Source: Sinomonas cyclohexanicum
GTDB taxonomy: Bacteria > Actinomycetota > Actinomycetes > Actinomycetales > Micrococcaceae
Direction: 5' to 3'
Assembly (NCBI RefSeq): GCF_020886775.1
Contig: NZ_AP024525.1
Coordinates: 3,596,001 to 3,660,000 of the forward strand
Length of the DNA stretch: 64,000 bases
How positions within the stretch are numbered: position 1 is the first letter of the stretch; each line of letters opens with the position of its first letter. The position numbers and the translations under genes were made by a program. The notes under the pieces are model-generated. The model searched no databases and had not been told where the DNA came from. It saw nothing but the letters and a program-made list of their open reading frames with translations. Shown in pieces: positions 41,472 to 52,200 of this stretch.

Positions 41472-41506
41472 CGGGCCCGCACCTTCGAGCTGAAGGTGCG
41501 GGCCCG
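41472..41506. terminator. Bidirectional hairpin terminator
   Basis: CGGGCCCGCACCTTC (41472-41486) pairs perfectly with GAAGGTGCGGGCCCG (41492-41506), loop GAGCT, followed by TGTGTTT. Lies between the convergent aldo/keto reductase and substrate-binding-protein genes. Confidence 0.85.
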
Positions 41507-41510
41507 TGTG

Positions 41511-41532
41511 TTTCGACTCCGCTCAACCGCCG
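41511..41532. repeat. TTTCGACT-CGCTCAACC dispersed motif, copy 1
   Basis: TTTCGACTCCGCTCAACC followed by GCCG; 20 of 22 bases match 48355-48376. From memory, closely related motifs are frequent between genes in Micrococcales. Confidence 0.6.
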
Positions 41533-41542
41533 TGGGCGGCAG

Positions 41543-42646
41543 TCACCCGTTGTCGCCGGCGGGCGTCGTGGTGGTCTTCTCGCCGAGCGTCTGGTTCGCC
41601 TTGGTGGCGAAGCTGTTGTCGAACGTGTCGGTGTACTTGATCTTCGAGACGTCCTTGCCGAGGGTCGTGAACATGTCCGCGATCGTCTTCGGCCCGCCCG
41701 CGGGCATGAGGCCATCAGGGAGGAACTGCGCCTTGTCTGCCGTCAGGGCCTTGACGTAGTCCTCCTTCGTGATGTTCTTGTTCTGGACGTAGTCGGAAGG
41801 CAGCTTGTCCGCGATCTCCTGAGCTGAATGCGTGTTGATCCAGTGCATCGTCTTGACGAGGGCGTTGACGACCTTCTGGACGGTGTCCTTGTTGGCGTCG
41901 ACCCACTCCTTCTTCGCGATGATGCTCGCGGCCGGCCAGTTGCCGCCCACGGCCTTGGTGGCGCCGTCTGTGGTTGCGAGGTCGATCGCCGACTCGGCCA
42001 CGCCCTGGCTCTCCATCGCGGTGACGGTGGGCTGCGTGGTCATGACGCAGTCGGCCAGTCCGTTCTTGATGGCCGCGATCGCCGTTGCGCCGGCGCCTGC
42101 CTTGACGGTCTTGTAGTCTTTGCCCGCCTTGAGGCCGGCCTTCGACGCGATGAACTGGGTGAGGGTGTCCGTGCCCGAACCGAGGTCCGTGACGCCCATG
42201 TTCTTGCCCTTGATGTCGGCAGCCGAGTGGACGTTGGCCTTCGGGCTGCACATGATGCGCTCGCCGGGGGCGCCGGAGAGCTGGACGACGCTGATGATGT
42301 CTTTGCCCTGGAGCTGGAAATCGTACGTGTGGTTGTACCACGCGCCCGACATATCGACCTGACCGGAGACCATGGCGTCCTCGGCGCCGACGCCGCCGTC
42401 CTGCTCCGTGGAGAGCTGCATGTCGACGCCCTGCTCCTTGTAGTAGCCGAGCTGCTCCGCGAGCTTGTAGGGGAGGTAGATCTGCTTGTCGATGCCGCCG
42501 ATCATCATCTTCACGGTGGGCATCGGGCCGGAGGCACCCGCGCTGCCCGTCGCTCCGGCATTGGAGCTGGCGGCGCCGCCGCACGCGGTGAGGCTGAGCG
42601 CCGCCGCGGTGAAGGCCGCTGCGGCAAAGATACTGCGCTTCATCAT
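41543..42646 (-). CDS. ABC transporter substrate-binding lipoprotein (NMT1/SsuA-like)
   Basis: 367 residues. Lipoprotein signal peptide with hydrophobic core FAAAAFTAAALSL and lipobox LTAC-GG, so it is tethered outside the membrane. Then TVKMMIGGIDKQIYLPYKLAEQLGYYKEQGVDMQL (first domain), IIGxx-type loops and ADCVMTTQPTVTAMESQG, as in the NMT1/THI5/SsuA/TauA group that binds sulfonates, nitrate, pyrimidine precursors or aromatics. ATG at 42646 is preferred; an ATG at 42658 sits on top of the GAAGG ribosome site. Ends at a strong terminator; last gene of the permease/ATPase operon. Confidence 0.9.
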   Translation of the reverse strand: MMKRSIFAAAAFTAAALSLTACGGAASSNAGATGSAGASGPMPTVKMMIGGIDKQIYLPYKLAEQLGYYKEQGVDMQLSTEQDGGVGAEDAMVSGQVDMSGAWYNHTYDFQLQGKDIISVVQLSGAPGERIMCSPKANVHSAADIKGKNMGVTDLGSGTDTLTQFIASKAGLKAGKDYKTVKAGAGATAIAAIKNGLADCVMTTQPTVTAMESQGVAESAIDLATTDGATKAVGGNWPAASIIAKKEWVDANKDTVQKVVNALVKTMHWINTHSAQEIADKLPSDYVQNKNITKEDYVKALTADKAQFLPDGLMPAGGPKTIADMFTTLGKDVSKIKYTDTFDNSFATKANQTLGEKTTTTPAGDNG

Positions 42647-42700
42647 TGTTTTACGCATCCTTCGTGGATCAATGGGAATTGGCTGGTGAGTGGACAGAAA

Positions 42701-43626
42701 TCAAATGGCTTGGGCTTCGGACTTGTTCGCAGGCCGCCATTTCAGGAGCGAGTGCTCGAGCAGTCCGATGAGGAATTCGGCCAGCAGCGTGAAGACGGCG
42801 ATGATGATCATGCAGGCGAAGACGGTGTCCGGATCGAACTTCCCCTGGGCCTGGCTGATGATGAGGCCGAGCCCCTGCTGCGCACCCAGGACCTCGGCCA
42901 CGAGGGCGCCGATGATCGCGAAGCCGAAGGCGGTGTGGAGGCTCGCGATGATCCACGTCATGGCGGAGGGGATGGTCACGTGGATGGCCACCTGGAGCGG
43001 CGAGGCGCCCAGGACCCGGACGTTCGCGACGAGATTCTGGTCGACTTCGCGGACGCCTTGGAATGCGTTGAAGAACACCACGAAGAAGACGAGCACTGCC
43101 GCGAGCAGGACCTTCGGGAAGGTTCCGAGGCCGAACGCGACGATGAAGATCGAGCCGAGGATGATTCGGGGGATTGAGTTGACGATTCGGATGTACGGGC
43201 CTACCACGGCGGAGAGGTACCTGTTCGATCCGAGAAGCAGGCCGAGCACGATTCCCACGAACGTGCCGAGGAGGAAGCCGAGGATCGCCTCCTGGCCGGT
43301 CACCCAGATGTTCTCCCAGATCGAACCGAACGAGGCGTCCTCGGTGTTGGTGAAGAGCGTCACGAGGCTGTCCCAGATCTGCGTCGGCATGCCGAAGAAG
43401 AAGGGGTCGACCAGCGGGTGCCTGCCGTCAGGCTTCACGTTCGTGCAGAGCTGCCAACCGCCGATGATGATCACGGCGAGGACGATCCGTCCGGTCCAGA
43501 TCCACGTAGTGCGGCGCCGATGTGCCGCCCTGCCGGCGGCTGCCGGCGTCTGCCCGGGCCCGACGAGCGCGGCTGCCTGCTGCTTCTCCTGGGTGCTCAC
43601 CGTTGTCTCCTCGCGGGTAAGAGTCG

Positions 43627-43630
<4 letters not shown>
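42701..43630 (-). CDS. ABC transporter permease (SsuC/TauC-like)
   Basis: 309 residues. A 35-residue cytosolic N-terminus and six predicted helices (TWIWTGRIVLAVIIIGGWQL first). The EAA loop reads VLGASPLQVAIHVTIPSAMTWIIASLHTAFGFAIIGALVAEVLGA, which docks on the ATPase. ATG overlaps the ATPase stop (ATGA) and a 54-bp gap follows to the binding protein. Part of the importer at 41.5-44.5 kb. Confidence 0.92.
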
Positions 43631-44469
<839 letters not shown>

Positions 44470-44636
44470 GGCCCTGTGATAGATCCTTTCAACATGTCCG
44501 GTGAGCTGAATCACATCAACTGCCTCCACGGTAGAAAGGGCGGGGTCCCCGGGGCCACGCTTGCGAGTCTTGCGAGGGTTATTAGCCTTCATTCATGTTT
44601 TGAGCCTTTTGATCGCCGCGCCCCGGGAGCTTCGCG

Positions 44637-46271
44637 GTGACGGTGGCCAAGGGCTGGTGGCGTGCGCGCCCGCTCGCCTCGCAGATCCTCCTCTGGGTCC
44701 TGGGCCTCCTCATCGCCACGGTCGGCCTCGGCGGCCTCGTCTCCGCGCGCCTCGCGGGCCAGACCCTGGACGACCAGTTCCGTCTCCGGGCCCTCGGCGT
44801 CGCCGAGTCCGTGGCCCAGATGCCCGAGATCGCCGCGGACCTCGCGGATCGTGACCCGGCCCACCGGATCCAGGCGATCGCGGAGCAGGTGCGGACGCAC
44901 GCCCAGACGGACTACGTCGTGGTGACGGATCGGGACGGGATCCGCTTCTCGCATCCCACGCCCTCGCTCATCGGCCAGAAGCTCGAGGAGCCGGTGGCGG
45001 TGCTGGACGGCCGGACCCACGTGGGCACGGACCACGGCAGCCTGGGCGACTCGGCCAACGCCAAGGCGCCCATCGTCGACGCGTCCGGCAGCGTGATCGG
45101 CCAGGTATCCGTGGGCATCCTCGAGACGACGGTGACTTCGGAGCTCCTCGGCGACGCGGGCACCATCGCTGCATACTCGGCCCTCATCCTGTGCCTCGGC
45201 GCCGTCGGCTCCTTCCTGCTCGCCCGCGGCATCAAGCGCGACACGTTCGGGCTCGAGCCGTCCGAGATCGCGTCGCTGCTGCAGGAACGCGAGGCGCTCC
45301 TGCACGGCATCCGCGAGGGCATGGTGGGGCTCGACGACGCGGGCCGCGTCACGGTCATCAACACCGAGGCCCGCCGGCTGCTGCACCTCGAGAACACGGC
45401 ACTCGGGCGGCCCGTCCAGGAGCTCATCCCGGAAGGCCGCCTGCGCGACGTCCTCACCGGTCAGGCCCCGGGCGCAGACCAGTCCGTCATCACGGAGGAC
45501 TCCCTCCTCGTGGCCAACCGCATGCCGGTGAGCGTGGGCGGCCGCAGCGTGGGCGCCGTCGTGACCCTGCGCGACCGCACCGAGATCGAGGCCCTCATGC
45601 GGGACCTCCGCTCGCTGGAGGGGCTCATGGAGGCGCTGCGGGCCCAGGAGCACGAGTACGCGAACCGCCTGCACACCGTGGGCGGGCTCCTCGACCTCGG
45701 CGAGGCGGAACAGGCCCGCACCTTCATCTCGGGCATCGCGGACACGTCGCGCTCCCTCGGGGAGGGGCTGCGCGGGCGCATCGAGCCGCCCGAGCTGGCC
45801 GCGCTCATCCACGCCAAGATCACCGTGGCCGCGGAGCTGGACGTGCACGTCACGGTGTCCGAGGACTCGCGCCTGCGCGAGCCCGCCGTGGCCACGCAGG
45901 ATCTGCTCACCATCGTCGGGAACCTCCTGGACAACGCGGTCGACGCCGTCGCAGGGCTCCCCGGGGAACGCGCAGTCACGCTCACCCTCGACGACTCCTC
46001 CGGCGTCTTCGTTGCGGTGACCGACACGGGACCGGGGGTGCCCGCGGAGGCGGTGGACGACGTCGTGCGTGACGGGTTCACCACCAAGGCGGACAATCCG
46101 GGACGGCCCGAGAGGGCCGGGATGCGTCGCGGGATCGGGCTCGCGCTCGTGGCGCGGATTGTGCGGCGCGCGGGTGGCACGATGGACGTGTTCCCCGGGC
46201 CGGGCGGGCGGTTCGAGGTGTGGATCCCGGCGGGTCCGGCAGGCACAGACAAGGGCGAGGAGAGGGAATGA
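44637..46271 (+). CDS. Sensor histidine kinase, CitA/DcuS family
   Basis: 544 residues: N-terminal helix LASQILLWVLGLLIATVGLGG, extracytoplasmic PAS-like/sCache domain (40-170) with TDYVVVTDRDGIRFSHPTPSLIGQ, second helix AAYSALILCLGAVGSFLLA, cytoplasmic PAS (about 220-320), then His339 in QEHEYANRLHTVGGLLDLG (the HExxN form of this family) and an ATPase domain with NLLDNAVDAVAG and GIGLALVARIV. Family members sense citrate or C4-dicarboxylates. GTG start. Overlaps the regulator gene (ATGA); divergent from the ABC importer, suggesting a carboxylate or aromatic-acid cue. Confidence 0.92.
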   Translation: MTVAKGWWRARPLASQILLWVLGLLIATVGLGGLVSARLAGQTLDDQFRLRALGVAESVAQMPEIAADLADRDPAHRIQAIAEQVRTHAQTDYVVVTDRDGIRFSHPTPSLIGQKLEEPVAVLDGRTHVGTDHGSLGDSANAKAPIVDASGSVIGQVSVGILETTVTSELLGDAGTIAAYSALILCLGAVGSFLLARGIKRDTFGLEPSEIASLLQEREALLHGIREGMVGLDDAGRVTVINTEARRLLHLENTALGRPVQELIPEGRLRDVLTGQAPGADQSVITEDSLLVANRMPVSVGGRSVGAVVTLRDRTEIEALMRDLRSLEGLMEALRAQEHEYANRLHTVGGLLDLGEAEQARTFISGIADTSRSLGEGLRGRIEPPELAALIHAKITVAAELDVHVTVSEDSRLREPAVATQDLLTIVGNLLDNAVDAVAGLPGERAVTLTLDDSSGVFVAVTDTGPGVPAEAVDDVVRDGFTTKADNPGRPERAGMRRGIGLALVARIVRRAGGTMDVFPGPGGRFEVWIPAGPAGTDKGEERE

Positions 46272-46975
46272 TCCGGGTGCTCGTGGTCGACGACGACTAC
46301 CGGGTGGCACGGCTCCACGCCGCACAGGTCGGCAAGGTCGCGGGGTACGAGTGCGTGGGCGAGGCCCACACCGCCGCCGAGGCCCGGGCGGCGATCGCGC
46401 GCGGGCGGCCGGACCTGCTCCTGCTGGACGTCTACCTCCCGGACGAGGACGGCATCTCCCTTCTGCGCTCACTGCGCGAGGCCGGGGAGGATGTGGACGT
46501 CATCATCATCACCGCCGCGAGGGACGTCGCGACCGTCCGTGCCGCGATGCGCGGCGGGGCCGTGCACTATCTGGTCAAGCCCTTCGGGTTCGAGGAGCTC
46601 GCCGGGCAGCTCGGGGCATACCGGCGGTGGCGGGCGGACGCGGAGTCCCGCAGCGCCATCGGCATCACGGGGCAGACCGACGTGGACGCGCTGTTCGCCT
46701 CCCAGCGGGCCGGCGGCGCGTCCGCGCGCCCGGGTCCCGCGGCCGCGCGGCGCCTGCCGCCCACCATGCAGAAGGTCCTCGACGCGGTCCTCGACGCCGG
46801 GCGCCCCCTCGGCGCCCAGGACGTCTCTGGCCTCGTGGGCATCTCGAGGCCCACGGCCCAGCGGTACCTCAGCGAGCTCGAGCGCAAGGGCCGGCTCACG
46901 CTGCACCTCGAGTACGGCGCCACCGGCCGACCGGTCAACACCTACGTCCCGCGGAGCCCCGGAAATGGTGGCTAA
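46268..46975 (+). CDS. Response regulator, CitB/DcuR family
   Basis: 235 residues. Receiver domain with acidic pocket VLVVDDDYRVARLH, phospho-acceptor Asp54 in LLLLDVYLPDEDG and Lys104 in VHYLVKPFGFEEL; C-terminal helix-turn-helix LVGISRPTAQRYLSELERKGRL. Partner of the overlapping CitA-like kinase. The last codons (SPGNGG) are encoded by the start of the composite repeat at 46960, so the repeat has moved into, or defines, the 3' end of the gene. Confidence 0.93.
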   Translation: MIRVLVVDDDYRVARLHAAQVGKVAGYECVGEAHTAAEARAAIARGRPDLLLLDVYLPDEDGISLLRSLREAGEDVDVIIITAARDVATVRAAMRGGAVHYLVKPFGFEELAGQLGAYRRWRADAESRSAIGITGQTDVDALFASQRAGGASARPGPAAARRLPPTMQKVLDAVLDAGRPLGAQDVSGLVGISRPTAQRYLSELERKGRLTLHLEYGATGRPVNTYVPRSPGNGG

Positions 46976-47041
46976 CGCGGGGTGACGGCGCCCCCCACCC
47001 TGCCGAGCCCACCATTTCCGCGGGCGGTGCGCACGACGGCG
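46960..47041. repeat. Dispersed composite intergenic element, copy 2
   Basis: CGGAAATGGTGGCTAACGC, GGTGACGGCG, CACCCTG and GCGCACGACGGC in the same order as copy 1 (41382-41470). Here GGAAATGGTGG (46961-46971) pairs perfectly with CCACCATTTCC (47009-47019), a hairpin not preserved in copy 1. The element starts inside the response-regulator gene. Confidence 0.7.
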
Positions 47042-47081
47042 CGTGGTCGCCACGCTCGGGCCGGGCGCCCGCCGTCGTGCG
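47030..47081. terminator. Hairpin between convergent genes
   Basis: CGCACGACGGCG (47030-47041) pairs perfectly with CGCCGTCGTGCG (47070-47081) around a GC-rich loop, five bases before the stop of the convergent MFS gene. Member of the CGCACGACGGCG hairpin family. Confidence 0.65.
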
Positions 47082-47085
47082 TGGG

Positions 47086-48323
47086 TCAGGCTCCGGCGTC
47101 GCCGACGGTGCGGCGGCGACCGGCGAGGTAGCCGAACACCGAGGCGCCCACGCCGATGGCGAGGAACGCGTATCCCGCGAGCGTGAAGGCGCCGGTGGCC
47201 TGGTGGATCCCGGCGACGAGGAGGGTGCCGGTGGACCCGACGCCGTAGCCGATGCCCTGCATCATGCCGGAGAGGTTCACGGCGGTGCGGGCTTCGCGGG
47301 TGCGGAGCATGATCATGGTGAGGGCGGCCGCGGTCAGGGCGCCCTGGCCGAGGCCGAGGAGTGCGATCCACACCCAGATGAGCTCGAGCGGGCCGAGCAC
47401 GCTCAGGGCAAACCCGAGCGAGGTCATGACGGCGAGCGTGACGTTGAACGCGCGCTGGTCCCAGAACCGGGCGGCGAGGACCGGCGCGAACAGGGAGCCC
47501 AGCACCTGCAGGACGATCGACGCCGAGACCATGAGGCCCGCCGTGGCGCCGTCGATCCCCCGCTCGCGCAGGATCGGGGAGAGCCACGCGAAGACGCTGA
47601 ACGAGGTCATGGCCTGGAACAGCATGTACAGGGTCACGTGCCACGCCGTCGGGGAGCGCCACACGTTGGCTCCGCCGTGCTCGGCGGTCCGCCGCACGGG
47701 CCGCGCCCTCACGGCCACGGGCACGAACAGGAGCGTCACCGCGAGCGCCGGGAACGCCCAGAACAGCAGGGCCGCGTCCCACGAGCCCGACGCCTGGTAC
47801 ACGGGGTACGTGAAGCCCGCGCCGAGGGCGGCGGACGCGACGATGGCGGCGGTGTACAGGCCACCCATGAGCCCGAGCCGGTGCGGGAAGTCCTGCTTGA
47901 CCTCGCTCGGCAAAATCACGTTGCACAGGCGATGCCGCGCACGCCCGCGCACAGGCACGTGCCGAGGATCAGGCCCGGCAGGTACCCGGCGGATCCCCAG
48001 TCGGTGGGCCGGACGAACAGGCCGGCCGTGAGCACTGCCATCGCTCCGAGGAGCACGCGCTTGGGACCGAACCTGCGCGCGAGGACCGGAGCGAGCGGCG
48101 CGAACACGCCCAGGAGGGTCACGGGCGCCGTCGTGAGCAGGGAGACCGCCCACTCGGGCACCGAGCCGCTCGCCCTGATCTCGGTCAGCACGGCGGCGAA
48201 GCTCGAGAACGCCGTGCGCAGGTTCAGCCCGATGAGCACGAGGCACAGCCCGAGGAACACGAGCCGGCCCCGGGCAGCTCTGGCGGAGGGCGGTGCGTCG
48301 GCGGGGTCGGTCACGTGTGGCAC
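47086..48323 (-). pseudogene. MFS transporter (CynX/NimT-like), frameshifted
   Basis: The N-terminal part (LVFLGLCLVLIGLNLRTAFSSFAAVLTEI ... YLPGLILGTCLCAGVRGIA) and the C-terminal part (CNVILPSEVKQDFPHRLGLMGGLYTAAI ... GYLAGRRR) together form a normal 12-helix CynX/NimT (cyanate/2-nitroimidazole-type) transporter, but lie in different frames. The break is at about 47928, where GCCTGTGCAACGTG would read on correctly (G-I-A-L-C-N-V) if one C were added. As given, translation stops at 47916. A GTG at 48323 with TACGCT seven bases upstream is the likely leaderless start. Real mutation or sequencing error; substrate unknown. Confidence 0.82.
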
Positions 48324-48354
48324 GCGTCTGAGCGTATCGGTCAGACCACACGGG

Positions 48355-48376
48355 TTTCGACTGCGCTCAACCACCG
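48355..48376. repeat. TTTCGACT-CGCTCAACC dispersed motif, copy 2
   Basis: TTTCGACTGCGCTCAACC followed by ACCG; matches 41511-41532 at 20 of 22 bases. Lies between two divergent leaderless genes. Confidence 0.6.
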
Positions 48377-48386
48377 GACAGCCGCC

Positions 48387-48398
48387 TAGGCTGGTGTC
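48387..48398 (+). promoter_or_regulatory. -10 box of a leaderless transcript
   Basis: TAGGCT (48387-48392), six bases, then ATG at 48399. Identical hexamer and spacing to 39594-39605. Confidence 0.6.
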
Positions 48399-49154
48399 AT
48401 GAAGATTGCGGTGGTGGGCGGGACAGGCACGGCCGGGTCGCGGGTTGCGGCGCTCGCGCAGGAACGGGGGCACCGTGTGGTCCTGCTGACGCGCAGCGAG
48501 GGCGTCAACCTCGTCACGGGCGAGGGGCTCGAGGCGGCGCTTGACGGCGTCGACGTCGCCATCGACGCCTCGAGCCCCACACCGCCGGATGCGAGCATGA
48601 GCCGGTTCGACGCCGTCGTGCGCTCGGCACGGAACCTCGCCGACGCGTGCGTGGACGCGGAGGTGCGGCGGATCGTGATCCTCTCGATAGCGAACATCGA
48701 CAAGCCCGACTTCGACGCGTTCAGCTACTACGTGGCCAAGCGGGACCAGGAGGAGAGCATCCGCGACAGCGGGCTCGAGGTGTCCGTGGTCCGCTCCGCG
48801 CAGTGGTTCGAGTTCGCCGAGGGCTCGAGCGCCGTCTCGCCCGGGGACTCCGCCGTGACCGTCCAGGACTGGTACGTCCAGCCGATCGCGGTCGACGCCG
48901 TCGCCGAGGTCCTGGTTCGCGAGGCCGAGCGCACGACGGCGCGCGACGTCACCATCGCGGGGCCCGAGCCCATCCGGCTGCCCGACCTCGTGCGGCGGAT
49001 CCTGGCCGCCCGCCACGATGCGCGGCCCGTGAGCGTGGTGGAGGCCCCGCTGCCCGGTTTCTCGAACGGCGCGCTGCTCGCGCCGGCGGGCGCGGAGATC
49101 CTCGGCCCGGATGTGGCAGGCTGGCTCTCCGGCCGGGCTGAACGGCTCGCGTAA
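48399..49154 (+). CDS. NmrA-like NAD(P)-binding protein (atypical SDR)
   Basis: 251 residues. Rossmann start MKIAVVGGTGTAGSRVAALAQERGHRVVLLTR, GVDVAIDASSP, and YYVAKRDQEESIRDSGLEVSVVRSAQWFEFAE in place of a classical YxxxK active site. Such atypical SDRs include NADPH sensors and quinone or sugar-modifying enzymes; the fold is clear, the role is not. Stands alone, with a leaderless promoter. Confidence 0.82.
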   Translation: MKIAVVGGTGTAGSRVAALAQERGHRVVLLTRSEGVNLVTGEGLEAALDGVDVAIDASSPTPPDASMSRFDAVVRSARNLADACVDAEVRRIVILSIANIDKPDFDAFSYYVAKRDQEESIRDSGLEVSVVRSAQWFEFAEGSSAVSPGDSAVTVQDWYVQPIAVDAVAEVLVREAERTTARDVTIAGPEPIRLPDLVRRILAARHDARPVSVVEAPLPGFSNGALLAPAGAEILGPDVAGWLSGRAERLA

Positions 49155-49244
49155 CCTCGTCAGGGACGGACGGACTACGGGCGGACCCCGGCCGACTGAG
49201 CCGCCTCGCCGCTCCAGGCCCTTGAGCCCGCCCGCGCCCGCTGG

Positions 49245-49256
49245 TAGGCATGGGCC
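49245..49256 (+). promoter_or_regulatory. -10 box of a leaderless transcript (HAD-GH65 gene)
   Basis: TAGGCA (49245-49250), six bases, then ATG at 49257. Confidence 0.5.
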
Positions 49257-52200
49257 ATGCGCTCCCCCACGCTCTCGGCGCTGCAGCCGCCGTTCAGCGC
49301 CGTCATCTTCGACCTCGACGGCGTGGTCACCGACACCGCGTCCGTCCATGAGGCAGCCTGGCGGGAGCTGTTCGGTGCGGTCTTGGACGACCCCCGCCTG
49401 CCGCGTGGTGCGGATGCGCGGCCGTTCGTGCACGCCGACTACCTCGACCACGTGGACGGCCGGCCGCGCGAGGAGGGCGTCACGGAGTTCCTGCGCTCCC
49501 GCGGTATCGAGCTGCCGCCCGGTGACCCGACGGACGGCGCCGAGCAGTGGACCGTCCACGGCCTGGCCGCGCGCAAGGACGGGCTGTTCCGGCGGCGCCT
49601 CGACCAGACGGGAGTGGAGGTCTTCCCGGAGACCGCGGACCTGGTCGCGCGCCTGCGGGCGGCCGGCATCCCCGTGGCCGTCGCGACCGCGAGCCGGAAT
49701 GCGCACCGCGTCCTCGAAGCGGCCCGCCTCGAGGACGCGTTTGACCTCGTGCTTGACGGCATCGAGGCGGCACGGCTCAGGCTGCCCGGCAAGCCCGACC
49801 CCGCGGTCTTCCTCGAGGCCGCGCGCCGGATCGGCGTCGACCCGGCGAAGGCCGTGGTGGTGGAGGATGCCGAGGCGGGTGTGCTCGCGGCGCACCGCGG
49901 CGGGTTCGGCCTCGTGGTGGGCATCGACCGTGGGGGCGGGCGGCGAGCCGAGCTCGAGGGGGCGGGGGCCGACCTCGTGCTCCGCAACCTGGGCGAGCTC
50001 GACCTCGGCCTCGTCCTCGCCGATCCGTGGACCCTCGTCTACGAGGGGTCCGACGCCGAGAACGAGGGGCACCGAGAGGCCCTGACCACCCTCGGCAACG
50101 GGTACGTGCGGCGTGCGCGGGCCGCCCCGGAGAGCCGGCGCAGCGGCCCCGGCTACCCCGGCACGTACCTGAGCGGGGTCTACAACCGCGTGGCCAACGT
50201 GGTCCAGGGGCAGGAGACCGAGGACGAGCACTTGGTCAACGCCCCCAACTGGCTGCACCTCGATCTCCGCATCCCCGGGGGCGGGTGGTGGTCCGAGGGC
50301 GGGCTCACGCTGCGGCATGAGCGGCGCGTGCTGGACCTCGGGGCGGCCCTCCTGCGGCGCGAGGCTGACCTCGAGGACGACGCCGGGCGGCGGCTCCGCG
50401 TGGTCCAGCGCCGATTCGTCTCGATGGCCGCGCAGCAGATCATGGCCCTCGAGACCACGGTCACGGCCGAGGGCTGGAGCGGCGAGGTCGAGGTCCGCAG
50501 CGGTGTGGACATGGACGTGGCCAACGAGAACGTGCTGGAGGACGAGCTCCTGGCCCGCAGGCACCTCCGCGATGTGACGCCGCCCGGGACGATCGACGGC
50601 ACGGCCGACTGCAGCGGCACCGACGGGACTGCCGACGTCGTGGCCGAGGCCGAGACGCTGCAGAGCCAGGTGCGCATCGCGGTCGCGCTGCGCCACTGTG
50701 TCGATGGGGGAACGGCGGTGGGCGCAGCAGCGGTGGGCGCGGGGACGCCGTCGACCGCGGGAACAGTGGGCGGGCTGCACTACCGCCAGTTCGCCCTGCG
50801 GCTGCGCGACGGGGTGCCCGCCCGGGTCACGAAGACAGCAGCCTACGCGACGTCGCGGGACCGGGCGGTCTCATCGGCACGGACCGGCGCGGTCGCCGCA
50901 CTCGAGCGGGCCGCGGGCGGGTTCGAGGAGCTGCTCGCCGGGCACACCGCGGCGTGGCAGCGGATCCTGCGGCTCTTCACGGTCCGGCTCGACGCCGCCG
51001 CGGACGTGCAGCCCGTGCTGAACCTGCACGTCTTCCACGTGCTCCAGACGCTGGCACCGTTCGTCGAGGAGCTCGACGTCGGTGTCCCCGCCCGGGGGCT
51101 GCACGGCGAGGGATACCGGGGGCACGTCTTCTGGGACGAGCTCTTCGTGCTCCCACTGATCACCTCCCGCATCCCGGCGGTGGCCCGGGCCCTTCTGGCC
51201 TACCGCTGGCGCCGCCTTCCGACGGCGCGGAGGGCCGCCGCGGAGGCCGGGTTCGAGGGCGCCCTGTTCCCGTGGCAGAGCGGGAGCGACGGCCGCGAGG
51301 AGACGCCGCGCTGGATCTTCAACCGCCGCTCGGGGCACTGGATCCCGGACGTCTCGCGCCTGCAGCGCCACGTGGGCCTCGCTGTCGGGTTCAGCGCGTG
51401 GCAGTACTTCGAGTTCGAGGCGACCCAGGACCGGTTCTGGCTCCTGCGGCACGGCGCCGAGCTCGTGATCGAGGTGGCGCGCCTTGTCGCCTCGATGGCG
51501 GAGTACGACGCCGGCGCCGACCGCTTCCACTTGCGCGGAGTCATGGGCCCGGACGAGTACCACACGGGCTACCCCGGCCGCGCCGCGCCCGGGCTCGACG
51601 ACAACGCGTACACGAACGTCATGGCGGCGTGGGTGTGCGAGCGGGCCTGCCGCTGCCTCAGCACGCTCCAGGGCCATGACCGGGAGGACCTCATGGCGCG
51701 CCTCGGGGTCCGAGGCTCCGAGGTGGAGCGCTGGGAGCACCTCAGCCGGAGGATGGCCGTGCCGTTCCACGGCGACGGCATCCTGAGCCAGTTCGCCGGC
51801 TACGAGGACCTCGCCGAGCTCGAGTGGGACGCGTACCGCGCGCGGTACCGCAACATCGAGCGGCTCGACCTGATCCTCGAGGCCGAGGGCGACACGACCA
51901 ATCGGTACAGGCTCTCGAAGCAGGCGGACACGCTCATGCTGCTGTACCTGCTCGGCGAGGAGGAGCTCCTCGGGGTTCTGGCACGGCTGGGCTACGACGT
52001 CACGCGGGACCAGCTGGAGCGCACCGTGGTCTACTACCTCGCCCGCACCGCCCACGGCTCGACCCTCAGCCGCGTGGCGCACGCCTCGGTGCTCGCCGGC
52101 ATGGACCCCGAACAGGCCTGGGAAAGCTTCCGGGACGTGCTCGACGCCGACCTCGACGATACGCAGGGCGGGACGACGCAGACCGGGATCCACCTCGGCG

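Noticed and set aside
47916-50780. 954-codon minus-strand ORF
   Set aside because: Only the segment below 48323 is real (N-terminal half of the frameshifted MFS gene); the rest is opposite the HAD-GH65 and NmrA-like genes.
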